Below are positions 41,532 to 49,815 of a stretch of DNA of 64,000 bases, piece after piece. This stretch comes from Actinorhabdospora filicis (GTDB taxonomy: Bacteria > Actinomycetota > Actinomycetes > Mycobacteriales > Micromonosporaceae): contig NZ_BSTX01000002.1 of assembly GCF_030269765.1 (NCBI RefSeq), positions 839,379-903,378 of the forward strand. Direction: 5' to 3'. The translations under genes were made by a program, and so were the position numbers. How positions within the stretch are numbered: position 1 is the stretch's first letter; each line of letters opens with the position of its first letter. The notes under the pieces are model-generated. The model did not search any database. It was not told the DNA's origin and saw only the letters and a program-made list of their open reading frames with translations.

Positions 41532-42092
41532 ATGAGCGAGCCGGCCGACCTGGCGGCGTCCCCGCGCGATCTGCTGCGCGGCGCCGCCGCCGTCTTCGGC
41601 GAGGACGAGATCGCCGCCTGGTGCGGCGACCTGCTCGCCGCCCGCGCCGCCTTCGACGATCCCGAACTGCCCTCCCTGCTGTGGCTGGGCGGGCGCGTGG
41701 CCCGCTGGGAGCTGGAACGCGAGGCCGAGCCGGGGGAGGACCGGTACTGGCCGCGCGTGTGGGGCGCGCGCGGGCTGCTGTACGTGTGGCGTCCGCCCGT
41801 CGGCGGCGACGTCGTGGCCGGGCTGGGCGATCCGGCCTGGCGGGTGCGGGAGATGTGCGCCAAGGCCGCCGCCCTGCGCGAGCTCGGCGAGGCCGCCGAG
41901 GACCTCGCGTACCTCCTCGACGACGGCACGCCCCGCGTGCGCGCCGCCGCCGCGCGCGCCCTGGGCGCGGTGGGAGAGGGCGAGCACGCGCTTGGCCTGC
42001 GCGACGCGCTCCTCGATCCCGACGAGGCGGTCCGCGAGGCGGCCTCCCGGGCCCTGGACGTGCTGCGCGAGCGCCTCGACCGGGACGTGTGA
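41532..42092 (+). CDS. HEAT-repeat protein
   Basis: A 186-aa helical protein. The C-terminal half (about 115-185) has paired helices of the HEAT / PBS-lyase type (GDPAWRVREMCAKAAALREL, DDGTPRVRAAAARALGAVGE, LLDPDEAVREAASRALDVL). These usually mediate protein contacts. The N-terminal half is Trp-rich and unrecognised. A good SD (CTGGAGG) fixes ATG 41532. It is divergent from lanKC across 158 nt, but I see no functional link to the lanthipeptide. Confidence 0.85.
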   Translation: MSEPADLAASPRDLLRGAAAVFGEDEIAAWCGDLLAARAAFDDPELPSLLWLGGRVARWELEREAEPGEDRYWPRVWGARGLLYVWRPPVGGDVVAGLGDPAWRVREMCAKAAALRELGEAAEDLAYLLDDGTPRVRAAAARALGAVGEGEHALGLRDALLDPDEAVREAASRALDVLRERLDRDV

Positions 42093-42208
42093 TCGGCCCT
42101 CGCCGCCCCGCCCGGTGTGGGAGCCTGGACGTGAGCCCTTTTTCTCACACGCGCGTGCGGCCCGCCCGCACGGTGCCCGTGCGCGGCAGCGAAACGGAGG
42201 TTTCGGCC

Positions 42209-42637
42209 ATGAGCACGGCTCGCGACATGATGCATCCCGGCGCCGACTGCGTGGGCGCCGAACAGACCCTCGCCGAGGCGGCGCGGATGATGGCGGAGCG
42301 GCAGGTGGGCTCACTGCCCGTCTGCGGGGCCGACGAACGGCTCCAGGGCATCATCACCGACCGCGACATCGTCACCAAGTGCGTGGCGCTGGGACACGAC
42401 CCGGGCGACTGCACCGCCGGCGAGCTCGCCACCGGCGACCTGGCCTGGGTGCGCGGCGACGCCGACCAGGCCGAGGTGCTGGAGCTGATGACCCGCCGCG
42501 GCGTGCGCCGCGTGCCCGTCATCGACGACCGCCGCCTGGTGGGCATGATCAGCGAGGCCGACCTCGCCCGGCACCTCGACGACGCGGCCCTCACCGGGTT
42601 CGTCCACGACATCTACGGGGCGCCGCCGAACAACTGA
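42209..42637 (+). CDS. CBS-domain pair protein
   Basis: A 142-aa stand-alone tandem CBS (Bateman) module, residues about 8-60 and 75-130. Signatures are MMHPGADCVGAEQTLAEAAR, GSLPVCGADERLQGIITDRD and RRVPVIDDRRLVGMISEADL. Such proteins sense adenine nucleotides and are common in actinomycete stress regulons. AACGGAGG lies upstream of ATG 42209. Monocistronic, ended by the hairpin at 42708-42741. Confidence 0.92.
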   Translation: MSTARDMMHPGADCVGAEQTLAEAARMMAERQVGSLPVCGADERLQGIITDRDIVTKCVALGHDPGDCTAGELATGDLAWVRGDADQAEVLELMTRRGVRRVPVIDDRRLVGMISEADLARHLDDAALTGFVHDIYGAPPNN

Positions 42638-42707
42638 CCCGGCGGGCGCGAGGCCGCCGGGAGACGGGGCTGCGTTCCCGTCCCGGCCTCGACCGGCGCC
42701 TCCCGCC

Positions 42708-42741
42708 GCGCGGGGGCCGGGCGAGTGCCCGGCCCCCGCGC
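42708..42741. terminator. Bidirectional hairpin terminator
   Basis: Perfect 15-bp stem (GCGCGGGGGCCGGGC and complement) with GAGT loop, between convergent CBS and permease genes. Confidence 0.8.
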
Positions 42742-42744
42742 GCC

Positions 42745-43536
42745 TCAGCGGCTGAGGCCGCGGTACTTGCGCACCGACAGCGGCAGGAACACCGCCGTCA
42801 GGACCAGGGGCCACAGCAGCGCCAGCAGCAGCGGATGGGAGGCCGCGAAGGAGTCGCCGCCGAAGCCGGGACCACCGAACAGGTCACGGGCGGCCGCCGC
42901 CGTCGCCGACAGCGGATTCCACTCCGCCAGCGCGCCCAGCCAGGCGGGCATGCTCTCGGGCGCGGCGAACACGTTGGACAGGAACGCCAAGGGGTAGACC
43001 AGGATCTGCACCGTCGCGGTGCCCTGCGGCCCCTTGATCATCAAGCCGAGGAACACCCCGATCCACAGCATCGCGAACCGCAGCCACAACAGCAGCCCGA
43101 ACGCCGCCAGCGCGCCCGCCAGACCGTCCTGCCAGCGCCACCCGGACACCGCCGCGCAGGCCACCAGGACCAGCAGGCCCAGCGCCGACTGGATCAGGTC
43201 GGCGCAGCAGCGCCCGGCGACCACCGCCACCGCCGACATCGGCATCGAGCGGAACCGGTCGGTGACGCCCTTGGCCGCGTCGGCGCCCATCGCGGTCATG
43301 GTGGCCTCGACGCCGAACATCATGGTCATGGCGAACATGCCCGGGATCAGCGCGTCCCGGTAGCCGCCGCCACCCGGGACGGTCATGCCGCCGCCCAGGA
43401 GGTAGCCGAACATCAGGAAGAACAGCACCGGGAACAGCAGGCCCACGATGACCGCGAACGGCTGCCGCAGCCAGTGCATCGTCTCGCGGCGGGTGAGGGA
43501 GACGGTGTCGGAGACCGCCCATCCGATCGCGCTCAT
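42745..43536 (-). CDS. ABC-2 type exporter permease (DrrB-like)
   Basis: A 263-aa six-helix permease of the DrrB / daunorubicin-type family. Markers are an N-terminal ETMHWLRQPFAVIVGLLFPV segment, the DALIPGMFAMTMMFG helix, the DRFRSMPMS motif of ABC-2 permeases and PLAFLSNVFAAPESMP. ATG overlaps the ATPase stop (ATGA). Together with the ATPase it exports a hydrophobic drug or lipid of unknown nature. Confidence 0.9.
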   Translation of the reverse strand: MSAIGWAVSDTVSLTRRETMHWLRQPFAVIVGLLFPVLFFLMFGYLLGGGMTVPGGGGYRDALIPGMFAMTMMFGVEATMTAMGADAAKGVTDRFRSMPMSAVAVVAGRCCADLIQSALGLLVLVACAAVSGWRWQDGLAGALAAFGLLLWLRFAMLWIGVFLGLMIKGPQGTATVQILVYPLAFLSNVFAAPESMPAWLGALAEWNPLSATAAAARDLFGGPGFGGDSFAASHPLLLALLWPLVLTAVFLPLSVRKYRGLSR

Positions 43537-44471
43537 CGTCCGCCTCCGGTCAGTCGCAGGAACACCTCGTCGAGGGTCGGGCGGCGCAGGGCGACGTCCT
43601 CGACCGCCAGGCCCGCCTCCTCCAGGTCCCGCACCGCGCCGGTGAGGGCCTTCACCCGGTGCGAGACGGCGACGCTGACGCGCTCGCCGTCGGTGTGCGG
43701 CAGGTCGCCGTGCCGCGCCAGGATCCGCGCGGCCTCCTCCGCCTCGCGCGGGTCGGCGACGGTCACTTCGAGGCGGTCGCCACCGACGCGGGCCTTGAGC
43801 TCGTCGGGGGAGCCCTCGGCGATGACGCGCCCGCCGTCCAGCACGCTCACGCGCGAGGCGAGCCGGTCGGCCTCGTCGAGGTACTGCGTGGTCAGCAGCA
43901 CCGAGGTCCCGCCGGAGACCAGGTCGCGCACCGCCGACCACACCTCCTCGCGGCCGCGCGGGTCGAGGCCGGTGGTCGGCTCGTCGAGGAACAGCAGGGC
44001 CGGGGACAGGATCAGCGCGCAGGCGATGTCCAGGCGGCGGCGCATCCCGCCGGAGAAGCGCCCGACGGGACGGTCGGCGGCCTCGCCGAGCCCGAAGCGC
44101 TCCAGCAGTTCGTCGGCGCGCCGGTGCGCGGCCGGGCGCGAGAGGTGGAACAGCCGCCCGAACAGCCGCAGGTTCTGCCGCGCCGACAGCAGCTCGTCGA
44201 CGGCGGCGTACTGGCCGACCAGGCCGATGCGCTCGCGGACGCGGGCGGGCTCGCGCGACAGGTCGTGCCCGGCGACCTCGGCGCGCCCGGCGTCGAAGCG
44301 CAGGAGGGTGGCCAGGATCCGTACCGCGGTGGTCTTCCCGGCGCCGTTGGGTCCGAGCAGGCCGTGCACGGAACCGTCGGCGACGGTCAGCGAGAAGCCG
44401 TCGAGGGCGACGGCGTCCCGGTACTTCTTGACGACGCCCTCGGCGCGCAGGGCGGGGGGTGGGGAGTTCAA
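43533..44471 (-). CDS. ABC exporter ATP-binding protein (DrrA-like)
   Basis: A 312-aa cytoplasmic ATPase with Walker A GPNGAGKTT, signature FSGGMRRRLDIA, Walker B LLFLDEPTTGLDPRGR and the C-terminal DrrA-type domain. It is coupled to the permease gene and divergent from a TetR regulator across a strong palindrome, a standard substrate-inducible drug-efflux arrangement. ATG 44471 has GGAGGC just upstream. Confidence 0.93.
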   Translation of the reverse strand: MNSPPPALRAEGVVKKYRDAVALDGFSLTVADGSVHGLLGPNGAGKTTAVRILATLLRFDAGRAEVAGHDLSREPARVRERIGLVGQYAAVDELLSARQNLRLFGRLFHLSRPAAHRRADELLERFGLGEAADRPVGRFSGGMRRRLDIACALILSPALLFLDEPTTGLDPRGREEVWSAVRDLVSGGTSVLLTTQYLDEADRLASRVSVLDGGRVIAEGSPDELKARVGGDRLEVTVADPREAEEAARILARHGDLPHTDGERVSVAVSHRVKALTGAVRDLEEAGLAVEDVALRRPTLDEVFLRLTGGGR

Positions 44472-44486
44472 GGGGAGCCTCCAGAT

Positions 44487-44519
44487 CGTCGTACGGTGTA
44501 CGCAGTGTACCGTACGACG
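44487..44519. promoter_or_regulatory. TetR operator in divergent promoter
   Basis: 33-nt palindrome with perfect 11-bp outer arms CGTCGTACGGT and ACCGTACGACG around an imperfect core, between the exporter start (44471) and the tetR start (44544). Confidence 0.8.
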
Positions 44520-44543
44520 TACGAAGATCTAGGATGGACACCG

Positions 44544-45278
44544 ATGAAACCCGACACCTCCACCGCCGTCCGGGGCCTTGAGCTCCTCTGGGGCGCCACC
44601 GAACGCCCCAGCCGCGGACCCAAGCAGGGCCTCACCAGCGACGCGGTGGTGCGCGCCGCCATCGAGCTCGCCGACGCCGACGGGCTGGCCGCCCTGTCCA
44701 TGCGGAAGGTCGCCGAGCGGCTGGGCGTGGGCGCGATGACGCTCTACACCTACGTCCCGGCCAAGGACGAGCTGGTCGCGCTGATGGTCGACGCCGCCCT
44801 CGGCGAGCGCCCGGTGCCCGTGGGGGAGGGCTGGCGGGAGCTGCTGGCCTCGGTCGCGCGCGGCCTGTGGGAGCTGTACCTGCGCCACCCGTGGCTGCTG
44901 GCGGCGAGCTCCGAGCGCACCCCCATCGGCCCGAACGCGCTGGTCAACTACGAGCGCGAGCTGTCGACGCTGTCGGGCACCGGCCTGGACTCCACCGCGA
45001 TGGTCTCGGTGATCAGCCTGGTCGCCGGGTACGTCGCGGGCGCGGCGCGCTCGGCGGTGCAGGTCATCGAGGAGGAGCGCCGGACCGGGCAGACCCGCGA
45101 GGAGTGGTGGCACCAGACCTCGCCGGTCCTGGACCGGCTCATCGACTACGCCAGCTACCCGACGGTGGTCTCGGTCGCCGACGCCGACTCGCACGCGCAC
45201 GGCCCGGCGGAGAACTTCGCCTTCGGGCTGGAGCGGGTGCTGGACGGCATCGAGGCGCTCATCGCGACGAGGCGGTAG
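44544..45278 (+). CDS. TetR-family regulator of the DrrAB-type exporter
   Basis: A 244-aa regulator with an N-terminal HTH ([37 protein letters not shown]) and a TetR C-terminal domain of the tetracycline-repressor-like class, with ligand pocket residues unknown. It is divergent from the exporter genes it presumably represses. Its 3' end overlaps the convergent MFS gene by 20 nt, so the two transcripts collide. Confidence 0.92.
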   Translation: MKPDTSTAVRGLELLWGATERPSRGPKQGLTSDAVVRAAIELADADGLAALSMRKVAERLGVGAMTLYTYVPAKDELVALMVDAALGERPVPVGEGWRELLASVARGLWELYLRHPWLLAASSERTPIGPNALVNYERELSTLSGTGLDSTAMVSVISLVAGYVAGAARSAVQVIEEERRTGQTREEWWHQTSPVLDRLIDYASYPTVVSVADADSHAHGPAENFAFGLERVLDGIEALIATRR

Positions 45279-47289
45279 CGAACCTCTCCTCGTCCTCATT
45301 GAGCAGTTGCGCGGCCAGCGCGCGCTTGGCGTTGGTGAACTCGGTGCGGTCGGCGTCGTCGGAGAGGTCCCAGTCGCCCAGGCGGCGGTCGAGCCAGCGC
45401 TGCCAGGCGGCGACGAGCTTGTCCACCTCGTACTGGCCCAGGACGGTCAGGTCGAGGTCGTCGCCGTCGATGCGCACGTACCCGTCGGCGGCGACGCCGA
45501 TGTAGGCCGGGCGCAGGATCTCCGGCAGCAGCCGGTGCGAGGCGGCGATCGCCGAGAGGTTCGCCTGCCCGTAGGCGGTGCCCCGCAGGTGCACCTGGGT
45601 GAGCAGCCAGGCCTGCGCGGGGGAGAGGGACGTGTCGGCGTCGGCGAGGATCGTCTCGGCCACCGCGCCCCGGTCCTCGCTGATGACCCCGGCCACGGCC
45701 CGCTCCAGGCGGCGGCGCTCGTCGGCGGAGTCGGGCGCGGCGAAGCCCTCGCCCATGTCGGTGGCGGCGGCGCGGGCGGTGTCGCGCAGCGGGAGCTCCT
45801 TGAGGAAGAAGGACACCACGAAGCCCAGCAGCGCGATCGGCACGACCCAGAAGAAGACGTAGTTGATGGTGTCGGAGTAGGCGGCGATGACGTGCACCGT
45901 CTGGGCGGCGGGCAGCTCGTGCAGCGCCGTCGGGCTGGCCACCGCCTGCGGGTTGACCCCCGGCGACTGCGCGAAGGCGGCGGCCAGCTCGGGGGAGAGC
46001 TTGTTGGTGAACAGGGTGCCGAAGATCGCCGTCCCGAACGCGCTGCCCAGGGTCCGGAAGAACGTCACGCCCGAGGTCGCCGAGCCCATCTCCTTGTAGG
46101 GCACGGTGTTCTGCACCGCGATGGTCAGGACCTGCATCGCCAGCCCGATGCCCAGGCCGAGGACGAACATGTACAGCGACTCCAGCCACACCGACGTCCC
46201 CGGGCCCATCGTGGACATCAGGTACAGCCCCAGGGCCATCACCGCGGTGCCGATGATCGGGAAGATCTTGTAGCGGCCGGTGCGGCTGACCACCGTCCCG
46301 GAGAAGATCGAGGTGCCCATGAGGCCCACGACCAGCGGGAGGGTCCGCACGCCCGAGGCGGTGGCGGTGACGCCGTCGACGTACTGGAGGTAGGTGGGCA
46401 GGTAGGTCATCGCGCCCAGCATCGCGAAGCCGACGATGAAGCTGAGGATGGAGCTGACGGTGAAGACCGGGTTGGCGAACAGGTGCATCGGGATGATCGG
46501 CTCCCTCGCGCGGAACTCCGCCCACACGAAGGCCGCCAGCAGCACCACCGCCGCCACGAACATGCCGATGACCTCGACGGACTTCCACGGGTAGGTGTCG
46601 CCGCCCCACTCCAGGCCCAGGATCAGCGCCGAGGAGCCGCCGGCGACCAGGATCAGGCCCAGGTAGTCGATCGAGGGATGCCCGTGCTTCTTGACCGCCG
46701 GGATCGTGCGCGCCGCCAGCAGCACCATCACCACCGCGATCGGCAGGTTGATGTAGAAGCACCACCGCCAGCTCAGGTGGTCGGTGAACAGCCCGCCGAT
46801 GGTGGGCCCGATGACGGTGGTGACGCCGAAGACCGCGCCGATGGCGCCCTGGTACTTGCCGCGCTCGCGCAGCGGGATCACGTCGGCGATGAGCGCCATG
46901 GACGTCACCATCAGGCCGCCGGCGCCCAGGCCCTGCACCGCGCGCGAGACGACCAGGAAGGACATGTCCCAGGCGAGCCCGGCGGCCATCGAGCCGAGCA
47001 CGAAGACGATGCCGCTCAACTGGAAGATGATCTTGCGGCTGAACAGGTCGCCGAACTTGCCGACCACCGCCGCCGAGACCGTCTCGGCCAGCAGGTACGC
47101 GGTCACGACCCAGGCCATCTGGCCGGGGTCGTTCAGGTCGGCCACGATCGTCGGCAGCGCCGTGGCCACGATCGTGGAGTCCAGGGCCGCCATCAGCATG
47201 CCCAGCACGATCGTGAAGAACACGACCCGGGTGCGTGCCTGCGTCAGGGCGGGAGCCGCGCCGGGCGGGCTCGTGGTGTCCGTCGCCAT
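45259..47289 (-). CDS. DHA2-family MFS drug exporter (EmrB/QacA type)
   Basis: A 676-aa 14-helix transporter. The opening helix carries [19 protein letters not shown] (motif D1 of DHA2), helix 2 has [13 protein letters not shown], and motif A is [10 protein letters not shown]. After the last helix, residues about 520-676 form a long cytosolic tail ([39 protein letters not shown]) seen in some actinomycete members. Substrate unknown. Confidence 0.92.
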   Translation of the reverse strand: MATDTTSPPGAAPALTQARTRVVFFTIVLGMLMAALDSTIVATALPTIVADLNDPGQMAWVVTAYLLAETVSAAVVGKFGDLFSRKIIFQLSGIVFVLGSMAAGLAWDMSFLVVSRAVQGLGAGGLMVTSMALIADVIPLRERGKYQGAIGAVFGVTTVIGPTIGGLFTDHLSWRWCFYINLPIAVVMVLLAARTIPAVKKHGHPSIDYLGLILVAGGSSALILGLEWGGDTYPWKSVEVIGMFVAAVVLLAAFVWAEFRAREPIIPMHLFANPVFTVSSILSFIVGFAMLGAMTYLPTYLQYVDGVTATASGVRTLPLVVGLMGTSIFSGTVVSRTGRYKIFPIIGTAVMALGLYLMSTMGPGTSVWLESLYMFVLGLGIGLAMQVLTIAVQNTVPYKEMGSATSGVTFFRTLGSAFGTAIFGTLFTNKLSPELAAAFAQSPGVNPQAVASPTALHELPAAQTVHVIAAYSDTINYVFFWVVPIALLGFVVSFFLKELPLRDTARAAATDMGEGFAAPDSADERRRLERAVAGVISEDRGAVAETILADADTSLSPAQAWLLTQVHLRGTAYGQANLSAIAASHRLLPEILRPAYIGVAADGYVRIDGDDLDLTVLGQYEVDKLVAAWQRWLDRRLGDWDLSDDADRTEFTNAKRALAAQLLNEDEERFATASSR

Positions 47290-47387
47290 CCCCGTCTCCT
47301 CACTGGTGGTAACGGGACGCTAACACCGTGATGGGACCCGTGAGGCCCGAGCGAAAGATGTGATCGACTCTCACGTGGACCGCCCGA

Positions 47388-47393
47388 TAGCCT
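47388..47393 (+). promoter_or_regulatory. -10 element for a leaderless mRNA
   Basis: TAGCCT ends 7 nt before ATG 47401. Confidence 0.5.
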
Positions 47394-47400
47394 GACCGCG

Positions 47401-47931
47401 ATGACCACCTATGACGAGCTCGACGGCCCCGCGCACGCCCACACCGCGCGGCTGTGCCTGCGGCGTCCCGCCCCCGGCGACCACACCGCCATGCACGAGA
47501 TCCACGCCGACCCGCGCACCAACGAGCACAACCCGGGCGGACCCGCCGGGGACCCCCACGAGACCCGCGCGTGGCTCGACGGCTGGATCGCCGAATGGGA
47601 CGAGCACGGCCTGGGCTACTGGTCGGTCCGCGAGACCTGCGAGGGCGAGGTCATCGGCCTCACCGGCGTCCGCCGCGCCGACATCGGCGGCCTCGCCTCC
47701 TACAACCTGGCCTACCGCTTCCGGCCCGAGACCTGGGGACGCGGCTACGCCCAGGAGGCCGCCGACGCCGCCGTCACCGCCGCCGCGCGCGCCGACCCCG
47801 CCCGCCGCGTGGCGGCCGTCCTGCGGCCGAGCAACGCGCCCTCCCGCAAGATCGCGCTGCGGGCCGGGCTGAGCTACGCCGGAATGGTCGACCACCACGG
47901 GGAACCGGCCGAGCTGTACGTCGGCGGCTGA
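47401..47931 (+). CDS. GNAT N-acetyltransferase
   Basis: A 176-aa acetyltransferase of the RimJ/RimL-like GNAT class. Residues about 14-30 (TARLCLRRPAPGDHTAMHEI) form the usual first strand and helix. The acetyl-CoA loop is TWGRGYAQEA near residues 115-124, followed by NAPSRKIALRAGLSYAG, the conserved Asn-x-x-Ser-x-x-hydrophobic helix. Substrate unknown. Probably a leaderless, single-gene transcript. Confidence 0.9.
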   Translation: MTTYDELDGPAHAHTARLCLRRPAPGDHTAMHEIHADPRTNEHNPGGPAGDPHETRAWLDGWIAEWDEHGLGYWSVRETCEGEVIGLTGVRRADIGGLASYNLAYRFRPETWGRGYAQEAADAAVTAAARADPARRVAAVLRPSNAPSRKIALRAGLSYAGMVDHHGEPAELYVGG

Positions 47932-48023
47932 GGAGCCGGTCCCGTGTGGACGCCCGGCCTCACCCCCGCAACGATTCGGCCGCGGAAACCCCGCCCGCCC
48001 ACCGGTTCCCCCATCCTGGACGC

Positions 48024-48410
48024 ATGTTCTTCCGGATCGCCGGGCAGGCCGTCATGGTCCTGCACTTCCTCGTCCTGGCCTTCCTCGCCCTCGGCGGCTT
48101 TCTCGCCTGGCGCTGGCCGCGCGTGTGGTTCGCCCACCTCGCCATGGCCTGCTGGGGCCTGGCCGCCATCGCCTTCCCGGTGATCTGCCCGCTCACCCAC
48201 CTGGAGGACGCCTTCCGGCACAAGGCCGGTGACGCCGGCCTGCGACCCGGCGGGTTCATCGACACCTACATCGAAGGCGTCGTCTACCCCGAGCGCGACA
48301 CCGTCCTGGTCCGCTGGCTCGTCGCCGCCGTCGTCACCGTCTCCTGGGCCGGTGTCCTCTATCTCCACATTCGCCGCCGCCGCAAGCGCGGTGTCGCACC
48401 CGCCGCCTAG
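48024..48410 (+). CDS. DUF2784 family membrane protein
   Basis: A 128-aa small membrane protein with three to four helices (VMVLHFLVLAFLALGGFLAW, HLAMACWGLAAIAFPVICPL, VRWLVAAVVTVSWAGVLYLH) and the family's CPLTHLEDAFRHKAG and GFIDTYIEG blocks. Function unknown. ATG 48024 lacks an SD. Its stop codon TAG is at the same time the first three bases of the -10 (TAGGGT) of the next gene. Confidence 0.88.
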   Translation: MFFRIAGQAVMVLHFLVLAFLALGGFLAWRWPRVWFAHLAMACWGLAAIAFPVICPLTHLEDAFRHKAGDAGLRPGGFIDTYIEGVVYPERDTVLVRWLVAAVVTVSWAGVLYLHIRRRRKRGVAPAA

Positions 48411-48420
48411 GGTGATCGGC

Positions 48421-49149
48421 ATGCCCGACTGGACCGGCTACCGCGCCGCCCTCGCCGCCGACTTCGCACTCCTGCGCGACGCCGGCGAGGACCCCACCGC
48501 GACCGTGCCCACCTGCCCCGGCTGGACCCTGGACGACCTGCGCCGCCACGTCGCGCACGTCTACCTCCACAAGGTCGCCGGAATGGACCCGGCCGGGCCG
48601 CCCGAGACATGGCCGCCCGACCTGTCCGGCGAGGCCACCGGGCCACTGCTCGACCGGTCCTACGCCGCCCTCACCGCCGACTTCGAGCGCCTCACCCCCG
48701 AGACCGCCACGCCCACCTGGTACGAGCCCGACCAGACCGTCGGCTTCTGGATCCGCCGCATGGCCCTGGAGACCGCCGTCCACCGCGCCGACGCCGAACT
48801 CGCCGCCGGGACGCCCGTCACCCCCGTCGGCGACGCCCTCGCCCTCGACGGCGCCGACGAGGTCCTGCGGATCATGCTCGCCTGGGGCTCGGTCAAGTAC
48901 GAGGAGTTCCGCGAGGCCGACCTGCCCACGATCGAGGTCCGCTCCGGCGGCCGCTCCTGGTTCGTGCGGCCCACCACCCGGGGCGTCGTCATCGACGAGG
49001 ACGGCGAGGCCGCCACCACCGTCGAGGCCGCCCCCGCCGACATGCTGATGTGGCTGTGGCGGCGCGCCGGCGACGAGGTCCTCACCGTCACCGGCGACCC
49101 CGCCGGCGTCGCGGTCCTGCGCGGGCTCATGAAGGACGCGACCGAATAG
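48421..49149 (+). CDS. Mycothiol-dependent maleylpyruvate isomerase-like / DinB-fold protein
   Basis: A 242-aa protein of the TIGR03083-type family: N-terminal four-helix DinB-fold bundle with the conserved VPTCPGWTLDDLRRHVAHVY segment (His for metal) near residues 30-50, METAVHRADAEL-type second metal helix, and a C-terminal SCP2-like domain. Relatives use mycothiol as cofactor. The -10 TAGGGT (48408-48413) is 7 nt before ATG, implying a leaderless mRNA. Exact reaction unknown. Confidence 0.88.
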   Translation: MPDWTGYRAALAADFALLRDAGEDPTATVPTCPGWTLDDLRRHVAHVYLHKVAGMDPAGPPETWPPDLSGEATGPLLDRSYAALTADFERLTPETATPTWYEPDQTVGFWIRRMALETAVHRADAELAAGTPVTPVGDALALDGADEVLRIMLAWGSVKYEEFREADLPTIEVRSGGRSWFVRPTTRGVVIDEDGEAATTVEAAPADMLMWLWRRAGDEVLTVTGDPAGVAVLRGLMKDATE

Positions 49150-49180
49150 CCGAGGCGCGGGCGCGGCCACCGCGTCCACC

Positions 49181-49780
49181 ATGGACGCGGAGGTCGTGCC
49201 CGTGACCGTTCGTTTCTCCTCCGGCCCCGCCCGCAAGGCCGCGCAACTCGTGCTCGGCGTGCTCGTGGCGCCCGCCGCGCTCGCCTGGCTCTTCTATCGA
49301 GCGGCGGTGATGATGTCGGCCAACGCGCAGGAGGGCATGGGGGTCCTGTCGGCCTTCATGACCGGCGCGTCGGCCATCGGGGCGTCGATCCTCATCACGA
49401 TCGTCATGGTCGGCAGCAGCGTGCGCCTCGACGGGACGGTGGTGACCGCGCGGGTGCTGCTGCGCCGGCGGCGCGCCGACATCGCCACCGCCCGCGCCGT
49501 CTGGTTCGGGCAGGGCTTCGGGCCCGAGCCCGGGCTTGAGCGCGGTGACGCCAGGGGCATGCTCGCCGGGCGCCGCCGGGTGTTCCGGCCGCACCTGATC
49601 GTCCTGCCCGCCGACTCCCCGCGCGTCCTGCGCGTGCCGCTGACCACCACCTTCGGCGCGCAGCCGCAGGAGCGCCTGGAGGCCCTGGCGGCGGCCGTGG
49701 CGGCCGCCCCGAAACCACCCAACGCCGCCTTCGCCGCCGAGCAGCTGCGCACCTGGCGGGCGGTGCGGCGGCCCGTCTGA
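49181..49780 (+). CDS. Small membrane protein, unknown
   Basis: A 199-aa protein with two hydrophobic helices near residues 20-45 (AAQLVLGVLVAPAALAWLFY) and 57-82 (SAIGASILITIVMVGSSVRL), then a basic cytosolic segment (LLRRRRADIATA) with PH-like beta strands. I do not recognise it. GTG 49202 is an equally possible start. Followed by a short palindrome and ftsK. Confidence 0.7.
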   Translation: MDAEVVPVTVRFSSGPARKAAQLVLGVLVAPAALAWLFYRAAVMMSANAQEGMGVLSAFMTGASAIGASILITIVMVGSSVRLDGTVVTARVLLRRRRADIATARAVWFGQGFGPEPGLERGDARGMLAGRRRVFRPHLIVLPADSPRVLRVPLTTTFGAQPQERLEALAAAVAAAPKPPNAAFAAEQLRTWRAVRRPV

Positions 49781-49797
49781 ACGACACGGGTGTCGTT
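49780..49797. promoter_or_regulatory. Palindrome upstream of ftsK
   Basis: AACGACAC-GG-GTGTCGTT, a perfect 8-bp inverted repeat starting at the last base of the upstream stop codon and 7 nt before TACGGT (49804-49809). Could be an operator or a short terminator. Confidence 0.45.
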
Positions 49798-49815
49798 CCT
49801 CGGTACGGTATGCAC

